This document shows, piece by piece, positions 1 through 9,194 of a stretch of 64,000 nucleotides of DNA; the stretch's first letter is position 1, and every line of letters begins with the position of its first letter. The DNA is from Polyangiaceae bacterium (GTDB lineage Bacteria > Myxococcota_A > Polyangia > Polyangiales > Polyangiaceae), in assembly GCA_016712345.1 (NCBI GenBank), contig JADJRH010000011.1, forward strand, positions 3,534,001 to 3,598,000, read 5' to 3'. A program made the position numbers and the translations under genes. The notes beneath the pieces are model-generated. The model had not been told where the DNA came from, ran no database searches, and was given only the letters and a program-made list of their open reading frames with translations.

Positions 1-371
1 CAAGAGGAGTACACATCACCTCGGTACCGGTGTACACATGGGCGCTTCCCGAAGACACAACCCCGCTCCGAAACGCGCTTCGGATGCTCGCGGACAGACG
101 CGCGCAAATCGCACTTTTTACAACCCGCGCGCAAATCGAAAATGTGTTTGAAATAGCGGCTGAAGAAGCTCTCACCGAAGCGGTTCGCGAGGCGCTCGCA
201 AGCGGTGTTGTGGCCTCCGTCGGTCCAGTCTGTTCAGCAGCGCTCGTCGCTGAAGGATTCCCGCCGGACGTGGAGCCGAGCGTTTTTAAGATGGGGCAGC
301 TTGTGAAAGAAACGGCCGAGCGCTGGGAAGAGATTCTGCTTCGAAAGAAGGGCGCGGAACGCTCGCAGTAA
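1..371 (+). CDS. hemD: uroporphyrinogen-III synthase, C-terminal part (partial at window start)
   Basis: The frame is open back to base 1, so the GTG at 30 is probably internal and the gene starts outside the window. About 120 residues are visible. They match the second half of HemD: a short strand, a Phe-Thr-Thr-Arg segment where the family has its FTS block, a helix, then V-A-S-V-G-P-V-C followed by A-L-V-A-E-G-F-P-P (the 'IGp.Ta.al...G..P' signature) and a closing helix. HemD closes hydroxymethylbilane to uroporphyrinogen III in haem and sirohaem synthesis, in the cytoplasm. The many haem proteins in this window make haem supply relevant, but hemD is not co-directional with them. The family assignment rests on the C-terminal half only. 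Confidence 0.72.
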   Translation, partial: RGVHITSVPVYTWALPEDTTPLRNALRMLADRRAQIALFTTRAQIENVFEIAAEEALTEAVREALASGVVASVGPVCSAALVAEGFPPDVEPSVFKMGQLVKETAERWEEILLRKKGAERSQ

Positions 372-380
372 CGCTCACAA

Positions 381-1181
381 TCAATACTCGTCGTCGGCGC
401 TCGCAACGGCCGGCGTCTTGGGCGCATCGTGACCGGCGTCCACAATCTCCGCCTTGTAGATGAGCTTGCCCGCGGCGGTCGTGATCTCGGCACCGAGATC
501 GCCCCATGCGAATGCGGCGCTCTCAAGTGTACGCATCGTCGCGGTTTCGTTTCCAACCTTCACTCGGAAGGTTGTCTTCTCGCACGCCACCGAGCCGTGA
601 CCGGTCACCTGAACTTTCACTGTTTCGGAGCTGAGGCGCGCTTCATTTTGATCGGCAACCAACGCCACGCGGGCCAACATGTCTTCATAGGCTGTCGCAG
701 CGGCGGGTTGCTCGGCACCTTTGACCAAACGAGCGACACGGAGCACCTCGGCTTTCGCAGGCGAGTCACCCTTCATGTGCGCTCGGATTGACTCTTTGGT
801 CTTCCCATCGTCGTACGTCACATCGAGCGTGAACGTATCGCCCTGACGAGCAACAACGCGCTCGGTGAGCGTCACCGCAGATTTGTGGAAGCTTCCGGTG
901 AAGCGATACACAACGAAGTCGCCGGCTCCCCACGGTGCGGGAGACGCATTGTCTACGGCGGCGACGATATCCATCTTTGCGCCGTCTTCTGCGTCGACGG
1001 CGGCATCTTTGGCAGCTTCAGATTCAACGTCGTCGCCTGTTTTCACGTCCTGAGAATCGGCCGGCGCGGCCGGTGCGACGGTTTTCGCATCGCTTTCGGC
1101 TTTGGGCTGAACCAGGGCGGGAGCACAACCAACGGCGGCAAGAACGTACAGCAGGGCGGCGGCGGAGAAGCAGCGGTTCAT
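381..1181 (-). CDS. putative lipoprotein, function unknown
   Basis: This is a protein of about 266 residues. I start it at the ATG at 1181 because that places a signal peptide and the lipobox L-A-A-V-G-C directly at the N-terminus; the frame extends 10 codons further upstream. After the lipidated Cys comes an Ala/Asp/Glu-rich linker of about 65 residues, then a compact beta-rich domain. That domain holds 'GDFVVYRFTG' and several alternating strand segments. It is probably anchored to the outer or inner membrane and exposed in the periplasm. It converges with hemD, with only 9 bases between the stops. I do not recognise the family. Confidence 0.7.
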   Translation of the reverse strand: MNRCFSAAALLYVLAAVGCAPALVQPKAESDAKTVAPAAPADSQDVKTGDDVESEAAKDAAVDAEDGAKMDIVAAVDNASPAPWGAGDFVVYRFTGSFHKSAVTLTERVVARQGDTFTLDVTYDDGKTKESIRAHMKGDSPAKAEVLRVARLVKGAEQPAAATAYEDMLARVALVADQNEARLSSETVKVQVTGHGSVACEKTTFRVKVGNETATMRTLESAAFAWGDLGAEITTAAGKLIYKAEIVDAGHDAPKTPAVASADDEY

Positions 1182-1474
1182 GCGATCGCCCCTATCGAGT
1201 CTCGCGTCCAAGGGCCGAGTTTTGTGCTTCGATTTTTTTCGATCCCCACATTTTCAAGCGTGCACTCGCACGTGGCGATCACCGCCCAAGCGCTGCGAGG
1301 TTGAAAAGGTGGATCGCCGCACTGGATCCGTGCTTGCCCATTTTTCTTATGAGCGCGGCAAAGCATCGGTGACGCCCCGCTGCGCGAGCGAAAAAAGCCT
1401 CCCTTTCAAGCGAATTTTGCGAAAAGCGCTGTTTGGCGCAGCGGTTGCCTGAAGTTCGGCGTAGGTTTTGGATA
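1182..1474. promoter_or_regulatory. divergent intergenic region
   Basis: These 293 bases separate two divergently transcribed lipoprotein genes, so both promoters should lie here. The region has A/T runs (a T7 run near 1225, an A6 run near 1390). I could not place a convincing -35/-10 pair or an operator. One GCGATCGC palindrome (1182-1189) sits just upstream of the minus-strand start codon. Confidence 0.35.
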
Positions 1475-2698
1475 ATGAAGCACCATCGCCCCCGCCGTAC
1501 CTCCCAGGGCCCTTGGACTGTTGTTCTGGTATGCGCCGTCGTCACCTGTTCCGCAGCCGGCGTCTCAGCCGTCGGCTGTGAAGACCAGCGACCAACGCTC
1601 GAACCCACGTCGGGTGAAGGAGGAACAACGGTCACAACCACGTCCGCAACAGCCTCCGTCGACAAGGGTGAAGAACTCTTCAGCGGTCTAATCGACGACC
1701 TGATGGGTGCGTGCGGAGATTGTCATGATGCGGGCGGCTTTGCCGATACTCCCTTCCTACGAGAACCTCGGTACGAGTCCATTACAAGTTGGCCGGGAAT
1801 CATCACAAAAGACCCGCAGGAAAGCCTGTTTCTTACCTATTCAATTATCGGTGGAGGGCACAGCGGGATAAACCTCGATTCAGATGCTCTCAAAGATACC
1901 CTTCTACCCAAAATCTTGGAGTGGCTAACCGAAGAATCCAAAGCCATCGCCGACGTTCCCGATGAGCAAAAGGGTAAAAGCGTTGATCCCTTTGCGCCCA
2001 TTATGGGCTTTAACGCGGTTTACCTCACCGATATTGATAAAACACTTGAGGGCATGGCCATCACATTCAACGCCAACGAACTTACCCCCTCATCGCTTGA
2101 ACTTACCAAGGTAGAAGTTCACACAACCTCCAAGATGGGGATTCACATGGTCCATCCCCTGTTTTCTGTCTACCCAAAGGGCGGTGACCCCAATCCCGAC
2201 CCGGCGGACAGCTTTTCCAACGTGGATCAATACGTTGATTTCGGCCAATCTGCGCCGCTTGGACCGGGCACACTGATCCTTACCAATTGGGTGCAGGGTG
2301 GTAAGCTCCAAATATCGTTTGAAGCGATAGAGACGTATAGCTCGTCGGACCCCGATGGTGGAACCGACGGCGGACCTACCGGCGGTTGCAAAGATCTTGA
2401 CTCATTCAATGCAAACGCCAAAGCGTCGTTTGGACAATGCCTGGGCTGCCACGGAGGCAACAACGGACAGGCCACCGCGGCGGTGGACATGCAGGGGCTC
2501 AACGGGGACGCCGATGTGGCAAACGCCTGCGCTCAGATCCGAAACAGGGTAAACCCCGGCGATCCTCCCAATAGTCAGATCTTCATCACCACCGATCCCA
2601 ACGGAAACGCCGCCCACCCTTACAAGTTCAACCAGAATCAGGGCGCGTTTAACACGTTCCAAACCAACGTTTCGGCATGGATTACGGCCGAGCAGTAG
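1475..2698 (+). CDS. dihaem c-type cytochrome-like lipoprotein
   Basis: This 407-residue exported protein starts at the ATG at 1475, 14 codons inside the open frame. That start is chosen because the basic N-region, hydrophobic core and Cys (V-S-A-V-G-C) follow it directly. A Thr/Ser/Gly linker comes next. Two canonical haem c motifs are present: C-G-D-C-H near residue 85 and C-L-G-C-H near residue 325. The second lies in a small C-terminal domain of the type found in cytochromes of Planctomycetota and Myxococcota. The middle (residues about 165-300) is beta-rich and unrecognised; it could bind a substrate or a second cofactor. Likely role: periplasmic or surface electron transfer. No partner oxidoreductase is adjacent. 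Confidence 0.75.
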   Translation: MKHHRPRRTSQGPWTVVLVCAVVTCSAAGVSAVGCEDQRPTLEPTSGEGGTTVTTTSATASVDKGEELFSGLIDDLMGACGDCHDAGGFADTPFLREPRYESITSWPGIITKDPQESLFLTYSIIGGGHSGINLDSDALKDTLLPKILEWLTEESKAIADVPDEQKGKSVDPFAPIMGFNAVYLTDIDKTLEGMAITFNANELTPSSLELTKVEVHTTSKMGIHMVHPLFSVYPKGGDPNPDPADSFSNVDQYVDFGQSAPLGPGTLILTNWVQGGKLQISFEAIETYSSSDPDGGTDGGPTGGCKDLDSFNANAKASFGQCLGCHGGNNGQATAAVDMQGLNGDADVANACAQIRNRVNPGDPPNSQIFITTDPNGNAAHPYKFNQNQGAFNTFQTNVSAWITAEQ

Positions 2699-2708
2699 GT
2701 GATGTGAC

Positions 2709-3710
2709 CTAAAACGTTTCTGACATCAGTGTCCGTATACCCGCAAACATCTCCTGGGGAGACGGGAATCTACCCACCACTCGATTGATTTGGAGGGGCG
2801 AGGAGAAGCCCGCGGCGGCCTTCTTTGCCCGGCTTTCCTCGTCCTCACGCCGCAAATCATTCAACAGCCCTTGTACGGCGGACTGAACGGCAGCGTCATA
2901 TTCGGTCACCTGTTCCGGCGTAGGCTCCTGTCCACAGACCGTATCCACTGGAACTGGAACGGGCGCTCCGATCTTGTAACGAAGGGTAACCGGAGTGGGT
3001 AGATGCGGCAGCGGGCCAATTCCGAGCCCCCACGGAAGCGAGAGATGAACGGGGAAGATCTCCGCCCGAGCAACATCGTACAGGCCCAGTGCGCGCGCGA
3101 TTTTTCTGCCATCGGTCAACACAAGAAGTGTTTCGTGAGCGCCCGCATTGGCAACCGGAATGACTGGTACGCCCGTCCGCAATGCGAGCCTCGCATATCC
3201 GCGGCGCCCGCCGAATCGCACGGTGTACCTTTCACTGTAGGGCCGCCACGTGTCGAGGTCGCCGCCGGGCATGACCAAAAGGTCGCGTTGGAAGCGGGTG
3301 ATAACGTCGGCCGCCACCCCTGGGTGGGCCTTGAGTACACCGCGCCTTGAGAAGAACTTGGCGGTGAGTTCGGTACCCAAAATAATTTCGTGCGCAAGGG
3401 GATGGCAGGGACGCTGCGTTCCAAAGTGGCGGTACCAGCCCACGAGCAGCCCCCAAACATCGGGGATGGTTGTTCCGCCCGAGTGATTTGAAACCAGCAT
3501 GGCCGGTGCGTTCGGCACATTTTCCCAGCCTTTGATCTCCAAACCAAAGTATCGGCCCGCGCCAAACAACCGACCCATGCTCGAAAGTGTCTCTTCTACG
3601 GCGGCCGGGTTATACTCAGCCGGGTTGGTTCCCCAGTTGGCGCCTCGGTCCCCCAAGAACCACTTCAAAAGTCGTCCTTTGGGGATCGTGGCGTGGGCAT
3701 TCTCACTCAT
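2709..3710 (-). CDS. lysophospholipid/diacylglycerol acyltransferase family protein
   Basis: This 333-residue protein carries the LPLAT signature. An N-H-S-G-G block with a downstream Asp (around residues 75-85) corresponds to the catalytic His/Asp motif. A V-M-P-G-G segment followed by D-T-W-R-P-Y (about residue 150) corresponds to the substrate-binding P-G/P-E-G motif. Next is G-R-R-G-Y-A-R-L-A-L and a V-P-V-I-P-V-A-N-A-G-A-H block. It resembles the MGAT/DGAT-like branch more than PlsC, so it may transfer acyl groups to glycerolipids or other alcohols. There is no signal peptide; membrane association is probably peripheral. It is divergent from an alpha/beta hydrolase gene (62 bases between starts). 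A clear paralogue lies at 60439-61434. Confidence 0.8.
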   Translation of the reverse strand: MSENAHATIPKGRLLKWFLGDRGANWGTNPAEYNPAAVEETLSSMGRLFGAGRYFGLEIKGWENVPNAPAMLVSNHSGGTTIPDVWGLLVGWYRHFGTQRPCHPLAHEIILGTELTAKFFSRRGVLKAHPGVAADVITRFQRDLLVMPGGDLDTWRPYSERYTVRFGGRRGYARLALRTGVPVIPVANAGAHETLLVLTDGRKIARALGLYDVARAEIFPVHLSLPWGLGIGPLPHLPTPVTLRYKIGAPVPVPVDTVCGQEPTPEQVTEYDAAVQSAVQGLLNDLRREDEESRAKKAAAGFSSPLQINRVVGRFPSPQEMFAGIRTLMSETF

Positions 3711-3772
3711 TGGACAACCTCAGTAGGTGTATACCATCCCTACGCATCGGGTGCGAATACCAATTCGCACTT

Positions 3773-4648
3773 ATGGAGAGACTTGTGCCTGCAATCTCGG
3801 ACCATCTGGCGCGTGCATCCCTGAGAGCCCGTTTTTTCAGAAGCCGAAACATACGAACATCCGTGGGTAGATTGCATGTTCTCGACGCCGAAGGACACGG
3901 CCGTCTTCCCCCGCTGGTTCTACTGCACGGACTGTCATCCACAGGTGTTCACTATCTTCCGCTCGTTCGACACGTCCAGCCACACGTGCAACGGCTTGTG
4001 TTGCCGGATCTTCCCGGTCACGGATTCAGCGACGCACCACCCAACGGCATGCGCGGTGACGCGTTGGCGCGGGGACTTCGCGAGGCGCTTGATGAAGTGC
4101 TTCACGAGCCCGCCGTGATTTTTGGAAACTCGCTCGGCGCGCTGGCGGCGATTCGCTACGCGCGGGAGCGGCCCGATCGCGTGCGCGGTTTGTTCCTGTG
4201 CTCGCCGGGCGGTGCCCCAATGAGCGAACAGGATCTAACCCGGTTCCTCGACACTTTTCGGGTCGAAACGCACGCGTCTGCTGTTGCTTTTGTCGACCGC
4301 GTTTTTGGCAGGCGAACGTCGCTTCGCCACGTGGTCGCGTGGGGCGTCCGTCGGCGCATGCGTCACCCCACCATTCGAAACCTGATTGAGTCGGTGACTG
4401 TCGACGGACTGCTTAGTGCCGAAGAACTTTCGGATCTGCAGATGCCGGTATGGCTGAGCTGGGGTCGACGAGACGGCGTGTTACCACGCGAGCACTTCGA
4501 TTTTTTCCGAGAACACCTGCCCGGTCACGCGGTTGTTCATGAGCCCGCTGATCACGGCCACAGTCCGTACCTCGAAGACGCACAGGGAGTTGGGCACGCG
4601 ATTGTCGACTTTTTGGTTGAGGTGCAGCGCGCCCAATTGCCTGAGTAG
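3773..4648 (+). CDS. alpha/beta-fold hydrolase
   Basis: This is a 291-residue alpha/beta hydrolase. I use the ATG at 3773; the open frame runs 62 codons upstream but that part overlaps the divergent acyltransferase start and lacks family similarity. The oxyanion segment is L-L-H-G-L-S-S-T (about residue 45). The nucleophile elbow is G-N-S-L-G (Ser about residue 115). The acid is in W-G-R-R-D-G-V-L-P and the catalytic His in D-H-G-H-S-P-Y-L-E near the C-terminus. It is cytoplasmic, with no signal peptide. The substrate is unknown; the neighbouring acyltransferase makes a lipid ester plausible but unproven. Its stop lies 2 bases from the stop of the convergent lipoprotein gene. Confidence 0.8.
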   Translation: MERLVPAISDHLARASLRARFFRSRNIRTSVGRLHVLDAEGHGRLPPLVLLHGLSSTGVHYLPLVRHVQPHVQRLVLPDLPGHGFSDAPPNGMRGDALARGLREALDEVLHEPAVIFGNSLGALAAIRYARERPDRVRGLFLCSPGGAPMSEQDLTRFLDTFRVETHASAVAFVDRVFGRRTSLRHVVAWGVRRRMRHPTIRNLIESVTVDGLLSAEELSDLQMPVWLSWGRRDGVLPREHFDFFREHLPGHAVVHEPADHGHSPYLEDAQGVGHAIVDFLVEVQRAQLPE

Positions 4649-4650
4649 TG

Positions 4651-5289
4651 TCACTCGGGAACCACGATGTCTAACTCGGTGTGTACAATCTGAGCGACCG
4701 GGGTGTCGTATCCCTCAAAGGTCGTGGTGATTGAGAGGTGCACCATGCCGGGCTCGCTGGACTCGGAGACGTCGATATCGGTGGTGGAGCCCGACGCTTC
4801 GTAGTCGAGCATGTCGGCGTCGCTGCCTGTGCCCGAACATCCCCATGAGTACACACTCGAACTGTACCCATCGAAGTGCAGGGTCGCACCGGGCACGAAC
4901 GACGTGTTGCTGATGCCGCCGTCCGAGATGGAGATGGCGGCCATGGCTGCCCACTGTTGCGCACCGTTTCCACTCGCCCAGAAAGTGAGGTTGGTGGAGT
5001 AGCCGTCGTGCCACGCATCCACCTGTTCGGCGTCGCCGCTGAAGGCAATCGCGTCGCCCAGGCTCCCATCAATGCGCGCGTTTTTGGTTTGGAGCGCGCT
5101 GCCTTCACTGCCGTAATAGCCGTCGCCGTAGTAGTCGTTGACGTATTCGTCCTCGTTGTTGATGTCGTCGGCGATCATCATGGCAACGGGAATTTCACAG
5201 CCCGTCATCATCGGGACGAGCGCCGCTACAGCAAGAAGCGCAAGGCGAACTGAGGAGATGGAGGTGTTGGCAAAAGCACGAGAAGGCAT
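4651..5289 (-). CDS. putative lipoprotein, function unknown
   Basis: This is a 212-residue protein starting at the ATG at 5289, which has a good ribosome binding site (GGAG about 7 bases upstream). The signal peptide ends in M-M-T-G-C. The mature part opens with an Asp/Glu/Tyr-rich stretch (E-D-E-Y-V-N-D-Y-Y-G-D-G-Y-Y-G) and continues as a beta-rich domain of about 140 residues. That domain contains W-A-S-G-N-G-A-Q-Q-W-A-A-M and ends in strand-forming T-E-L-D-I-V-V-P-E. The frame continues upstream without similarity and was not used. I do not recognise the family. Confidence 0.7.
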   Translation of the reverse strand: MPSRAFANTSISSVRLALLAVAALVPMMTGCEIPVAMMIADDINNEDEYVNDYYGDGYYGSEGSALQTKNARIDGSLGDAIAFSGDAEQVDAWHDGYSTNLTFWASGNGAQQWAAMAAISISDGGISNTSFVPGATLHFDGYSSSVYSWGCSGTGSDADMLDYEASGSTTDIDVSESSEPGMVHLSITTTFEGYDTPVAQIVHTELDIVVPE

Positions 5290-5654
5290 GTGTGGTCTCC
5301 TTCGAAGGTTCCCAGTCGTTGGTTTCTGGACCCGCCGTGACGCAATCAGGATGCCACAGTCCGCATCCCCGCACAGCCGCAAACCGCGTACGTTCAGCGG
5401 GCGTTTGAAATGCCTGGTTTGGCGCCGAGTTCGTGCCTTTTGGGGCATCGCGCCCGAGGTCTGCCGCGGGCGGGTGGCGCAGGATCGCCACGCACTGACC
5501 GTGACATGCGGGTCACACTGCCCGGTTTTTCGAACGGGCCCTCATCCAACATGTGAAGTCGGCCGCACAAACGCCGTGCAAACACGCGCACACGGGCACA
5601 TCGACACGACCGTCCGATGCCGCGTTTTTGGACCGTCCAAAGAACCGGACCGGA
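5290..5654. other. intergenic region without a supported gene
   Basis: These 365 bases lie between the lipoprotein start at 5289 and the end of the next minus-strand gene at 5655. I see no coding sequence with codon structure, no RNA gene and no clear terminator. The part next to 5289 must carry that gene's promoter. A weak inverted repeat around 5519-5539 (GCCCG / CGGGC, with a T5 in the loop) is the only structure noted. Confidence 0.3.
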
Positions 5655-6374
5655 TTAGAGCTTTTGAAGCTCTTGGATGCAGGCCTGCGGGTTCACGTTC
5701 GGATCGCTGTACGCGCCGGTGATCCAGCTCACCAAACACGTGTCGCCGTCGTCTCCCTCGTTCCAGACCAAGCCGCCTTTGTGCTTTTCGCGAAGGCGGG
5801 CTTTGCGCACGAGCGTCAGCCTCTCGGGATCTACCGCTTCAGGATCGGCGCAGTTTGCGGCGTAGTCAAAACCGCCGCACACGTTTTCACCGGCCGCGCA
5901 GCAATAGACCACCGTGAAAAGCTCCGGTTCGATTCCGCAGATGGCGGCCCAGTTGTCGCGTCGCTCCGACGGCGTCGTCCCAATGCCTCCGCCCGGGTAA
6001 TACTGCGCGTAATTGGTGATGCGGTCGTCGATGCAGCCGAGCCCCTGCTTGCAGATGCGCCCCGATCCAGCGGGTCCGCACTCTTCATTCACGGTGCATC
6101 CTTCGGACCCGAGATCGGGCTCGGGCCGGCGCAGGCCGGCGTTGCCGTAAAGCCGAAGCGGGCGCGCAATCGCGCCATGACAGTCGAGCGTTCCACAGCG
6201 ACGCTCAAGCACTTCAGACACGGCGATGAAAGCGTCTTCGTCGTCCTGCGCATCAAAAGGTACACATGCGGTTTTGACTGTCGCGGTGGCGTTTTCGCCG
6301 AGGCATCCAGAAGAAACCACGGTGACCCCAATGCCGAACAGCGCCGCCGCGCACAACACGATCGAGCGCTTCAT
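5655..6374 (-). CDS. Cys-rich lipoprotein with CX4CH haem-like motif
   Basis: This is a 239-residue protein starting at the ATG at 6374, where a signal peptide with the lipobox V-S-S-G-C follows directly. Near residue 60 it has C-G-T-L-D-C-H, a CX4CH arrangement followed by G-A-I-A-R-P-L-R-L-Y-G. I recognise this pattern from other myxobacterial exported cytochrome-like proteins. Ten or more further Cys residues (for example V-V-Y-C-C-A-A-G-E-N-V-C) suggest disulfides. It starts 1 base from the stop of the upstream dihaem lipoprotein gene, so the two are very likely co-transcribed and translationally coupled. Whether haem attaches to CX4CH cannot be told from sequence. It is the last gene of the DUF4266-DUF3570 operon. 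Confidence 0.72.
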   Translation of the reverse strand: MKRSIVLCAAALFGIGVTVVSSGCLGENATATVKTACVPFDAQDDEDAFIAVSEVLERRCGTLDCHGAIARPLRLYGNAGLRRPEPDLGSEGCTVNEECGPAGSGRICKQGLGCIDDRITNYAQYYPGGGIGTTPSERRDNWAAICGIEPELFTVVYCCAAGENVCGGFDYAANCADPEAVDPERLTLVRKARLREKHKGGLVWNEGDDGDTCLVSWITGAYSDPNVNPQACIQELQKL

Positions 6375-6375
6375 T

Positions 6376-6960
6376 TCAATCACCCCGTGTTGGTGTACAC
6401 GTTTCGGGTTTGGTGAAAACGGGCGCATCCGCGGTTTTTTGAGTGCAGTACACCCAACCGGGCGAGCCTTGGTTGGGTGCGTCCTCGTGGCAGCCCGCGC
6501 ATGATCCATCGCGGCTGATGCGTGTACCCATCGATACACGTTCACCGTCTTCGTCGCCTTCAACTGGGTAACGCATTGCCACGCGCAGTGGGTACGCCGG
6601 GTTCCACTCTTCTTTGGTGATGTAGAAGTTCCCCGCGCAGTTTGTTTTCGGCGTTGTGGGCGGCGTGCTGCCGAACGAATCGCTGATCTCCAGCGTCACG
6701 CCTTCTACCGGAATGGGATTGCCGTCTTCCGCGCCCAGATCAAAGGGGTACGCAAAAATGGTCCCCGCCACGACCATTTCCGGTTCCACGCCTTTGTAAG
6801 GCCCGTGGCACATCAAACACGGTTGACCGGGACGGTGAATTTCGCTCTGCGGAACAGCCGGATCTTCAGGACCGAGGGCTTCAATCGCGGCATCGGCGAC
6901 GGGGTTTGCACACCCGATCGTGAAAAGGAGCGCAACCGAAAAAAGCGCGGACGCTCGCAT
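6376..6960 (-). CDS. dihaem c-type cytochrome-like lipoprotein
   Basis: This is a 194-residue lipoprotein (lipobox F-T-I-G-C). I use the ATG at 6960; a TTG two codons upstream is less likely. It has two canonical CXXCH motifs: C-L-M-C-H at about residue 50 (in 'HRPGQPCLMCHGP') and C-A-G-C-H at about residue 158. A beta-sandwich-like stretch lies between them (G-T-I-F-A-Y-P...G-V-T-L-E-I-S-D, resembling a carboxypeptidase-regulatory/Ig-type fold). It is very probably a surface or periplasmic electron carrier. The start is 2 bases from the stop of the DUF3570 gene and the stop is 1 base from the next start, which gives a compact operon. Confidence 0.78.
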   Translation of the reverse strand: MRASALFSVALLFTIGCANPVADAAIEALGPEDPAVPQSEIHRPGQPCLMCHGPYKGVEPEMVVAGTIFAYPFDLGAEDGNPIPVEGVTLEISDSFGSTPPTTPKTNCAGNFYITKEEWNPAYPLRVAMRYPVEGDEDGERVSMGTRISRDGSCAGCHEDAPNQGSPGWVYCTQKTADAPVFTKPETCTPTRGD

Positions 6961-6962
6961 GA

Positions 6963-9152
6963 TCAATCAAGCTCCACTGCTAGGTTTGTCGCGCCGAAAT
7001 ATCCAAATCGCTGGAGGATGTAGAGGTGGTCCAAAAATCTTGTGTACACAAAGTCAAACGTTGCTGAGAGCCCCCAGTTTTTTTCTTTGCCAAATGCCAA
7101 ACGCGCGCCCGCGCCGAGGGTCAGCCCAACCATCGGCCCGAGTTCGCGATCGCCCGTTCGGTAAAACGGCACCACAAGGCCCTTGGATGTCTGCTCGGCG
7201 ATGTAAGCGATTTTCCAAAAATCAACGCCGTCTTGAACGTGCAAGCGAAGGTGCGGCCACGCCCTGAGATCCTTCGTCGCGTCAAAGATGAATCGCGCAT
7301 CGGTTGTCGACGCGATGAGCCCCCAGCTGTCGGCGTACACACGCTCCTCGGCTCGAATGGTGCTCGACGAAAATCGGTGCGCAATGCGCGCTGCGAGCGC
7401 GTATCGCTGACGCGAAAGGGGGAGCTGTTCAAGCGGTCGAATGCCGAGGCGGTAGGTATTCACCGCTTCGGGAGTGAGGCCCGGCAACCCTTGAATTTGC
7501 TGGGCGAGGTCTTCGCTGAACATCGGGATGTAGCGATACGGTTTTGACGAATCACCGTTTTCAAAAACCGCGGTGAGGCTCGGCGTAAAGAACGTGGCCT
7601 TGTCGACAACAAATGTGATCGACGCATCCACACTGTGCCGCGTGATCGGCCGCCCGAACACGCTGTACGAAGTGCCGGCTCGCCCCGAAATGTCGTAGCC
7701 AAATCCGTAGTTCAATGCCGGAGTCACCGTCTTTTGGCGCAGATCTATCGACGCGCCGATGCTCCCGCCGGCCGAAACATAATCGGGTTCAATCGATGCG
7801 CCGCCGCCGATCGACACGTCGATATCACCGATCTTTTTGTGTCCACCAATCGCCGGAACGTATCGGACCTCCGTCCATCGGGGCGACGCGTTGGCGATAA
7901 TGTCGGCCGAAGCGGTTGTTACCACGTCGACGAGAAACGAAGCGTTCGCGCCCCAACCGCCGGTAACGCTCTCGACTTTTCCAACAAGCGCAGGCGTCAC
8001 AACGTCGGTGAAGTTTGAGTCGTGGTAACCCGACAGCTCAAAACCAACCGTGTAATTCAGGTTGCCTTTGTTGCCTCCGGAGCCGACACATCGAGCAAAC
8101 TCATCCGGTGTTTTCGCTTCAGCCATGCACTTGAGCACGGTTGCATCTTTCAGCCTCGCGCCGGGGGGCAAGAGCTTGATGTCCACCGAAACGCTTTCAA
8201 ACTCGGCGACGTCAACCACCTGCTCAAACTCGCCGTCGACACCGTCCACGCGGCCTTTTGCAAACACGGTGCGCTGGCCCGGGTTCACCCAAATCTCACC
8301 GCCCAGTTTTTCGTTTTCGATGACAACGTTGTTGAGCTTGACCACGAGGCCCGTGGCTTTGGCGGGCTTGCGAATAATGATCTTCGGAATTTTTTGAGAC
8401 AGCTCTTCCGCCTTGGCGCGCGCCTGCCGCGCAACGTTTCCAAGGCCTGTTGCCTGGCCTGTATCGGCAACGATGTTGTAGTCGCCGTACGCTTCAATCC
8501 AGAGGCCCGCCCGCTCTTCACACGAGGCTGCGAGGTAGCGCGTTGTCACTCGATTTTCAGCGGTTAGCGACGCTTGTGCGTACGCCGCGCAGTCCGCCCA
8601 ATCGCGCGAGCCTTCAGCGCTCACAGCTTCTTGGTAGTAAAAATACCCTTCGCCGGTTTTCCATCCGCGAGCGGGCTTCACGTTGCCTGGATATTCTTTT
8701 CGAACCTTGGGCGTGCCCGCTCCGCCGTCGGCTTTGGGAACCTGCGCCGTGCCGGTTGACGCGTTTCCAACTTTGCGCGCCTCATCAAAAGCTTTTTGAA
8801 CGTCGGCCCCTTGAAGGTTTGGAAACAGCGTTGCTGTTGGATCTTCTTTTAAAGCCAAAACGAAGGCTTCTTTTGCTTCGCCCGGTTTCTTCTTTCCGAT
8901 CGCCAGAACAGTTCCGATCGCGATGTACACCTTGGCGCGAACCTTCGGACTGCACGAAGCCCCCTCACACGCTTGTTTTGCAAACGCCAACGTTTCAAGG
9001 GCTGCATCGGGATTCGCGGCGATTGAAGCCTCGTCGGTGAGCGTGCCGGTCAGCAGCTCGGTGACTTCTTTGTCGTTGGACGCTGCACGCACCGACAACG
9101 GCGCAGCCGCGACGAGAAGAGTGACGAGGATGGCGAGGAAGCGAAAGCGCAC
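6963..9152 (-). CDS. DUF3570-type outer-membrane beta-barrel protein with N-terminal helical and PEGA-like domains
   Basis: This 729-residue protein starts at a GTG (9152) and has a signal peptide ending in V-R-A-A. Residues about 30-250 are helical and TPR-like, with low-complexity links. About 260-330 resemble a PEGA/beta-sandwich domain (V-V-K-L-N-N-V-V-I-E, then G-E-I-W-V-N-P-G-Q-R-T-V). From about 370 to the end there are alternating strands ending in a C-terminal strand. These carry features I associate with DUF3570: L-P-L-S-R-Q-R-Y-A-L, then R-A-E-E-R-V-Y-A-D-S-W-G-L. The N-terminal fusion makes it longer than the usual DUF3570 protein (about 350-450 residues). It follows the DUF4266 gene by 42 bases, the usual order for this pair. 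The barrel could be the outer-membrane member of an electron- or metal-transfer assembly; that role is inferred. Confidence 0.78.
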   Translation of the reverse strand: MRFRFLAILVTLLVAAAPLSVRAASNDKEVTELLTGTLTDEASIAANPDAALETLAFAKQACEGASCSPKVRAKVYIAIGTVLAIGKKKPGEAKEAFVLALKEDPTATLFPNLQGADVQKAFDEARKVGNASTGTAQVPKADGGAGTPKVRKEYPGNVKPARGWKTGEGYFYYQEAVSAEGSRDWADCAAYAQASLTAENRVTTRYLAASCEERAGLWIEAYGDYNIVADTGQATGLGNVARQARAKAEELSQKIPKIIIRKPAKATGLVVKLNNVVIENEKLGGEIWVNPGQRTVFAKGRVDGVDGEFEQVVDVAEFESVSVDIKLLPPGARLKDATVLKCMAEAKTPDEFARCVGSGGNKGNLNYTVGFELSGYHDSNFTDVVTPALVGKVESVTGGWGANASFLVDVVTTASADIIANASPRWTEVRYVPAIGGHKKIGDIDVSIGGGASIEPDYVSAGGSIGASIDLRQKTVTPALNYGFGYDISGRAGTSYSVFGRPITRHSVDASITFVVDKATFFTPSLTAVFENGDSSKPYRYIPMFSEDLAQQIQGLPGLTPEAVNTYRLGIRPLEQLPLSRQRYALAARIAHRFSSSTIRAEERVYADSWGLIASTTDARFIFDATKDLRAWPHLRLHVQDGVDFWKIAYIAEQTSKGLVVPFYRTGDRELGPMVGLTLGAGARLAFGKEKNWGLSATFDFVYTRFLDHLYILQRFGYFGATNLAVELD

Positions 9153-9194
9153 GTGCGCGGGACTATAGCGGTAGCGACAATTTGGTTAAACCGA

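Noticed and set aside
5553..6416. Plus-strand open frame of 287 codons over the CX4CH lipoprotein gene
   Set aside because: Shadow of the minus-strand lipoprotein, which has a signal peptide, lipobox and operon context; the plus frame shows none of these.
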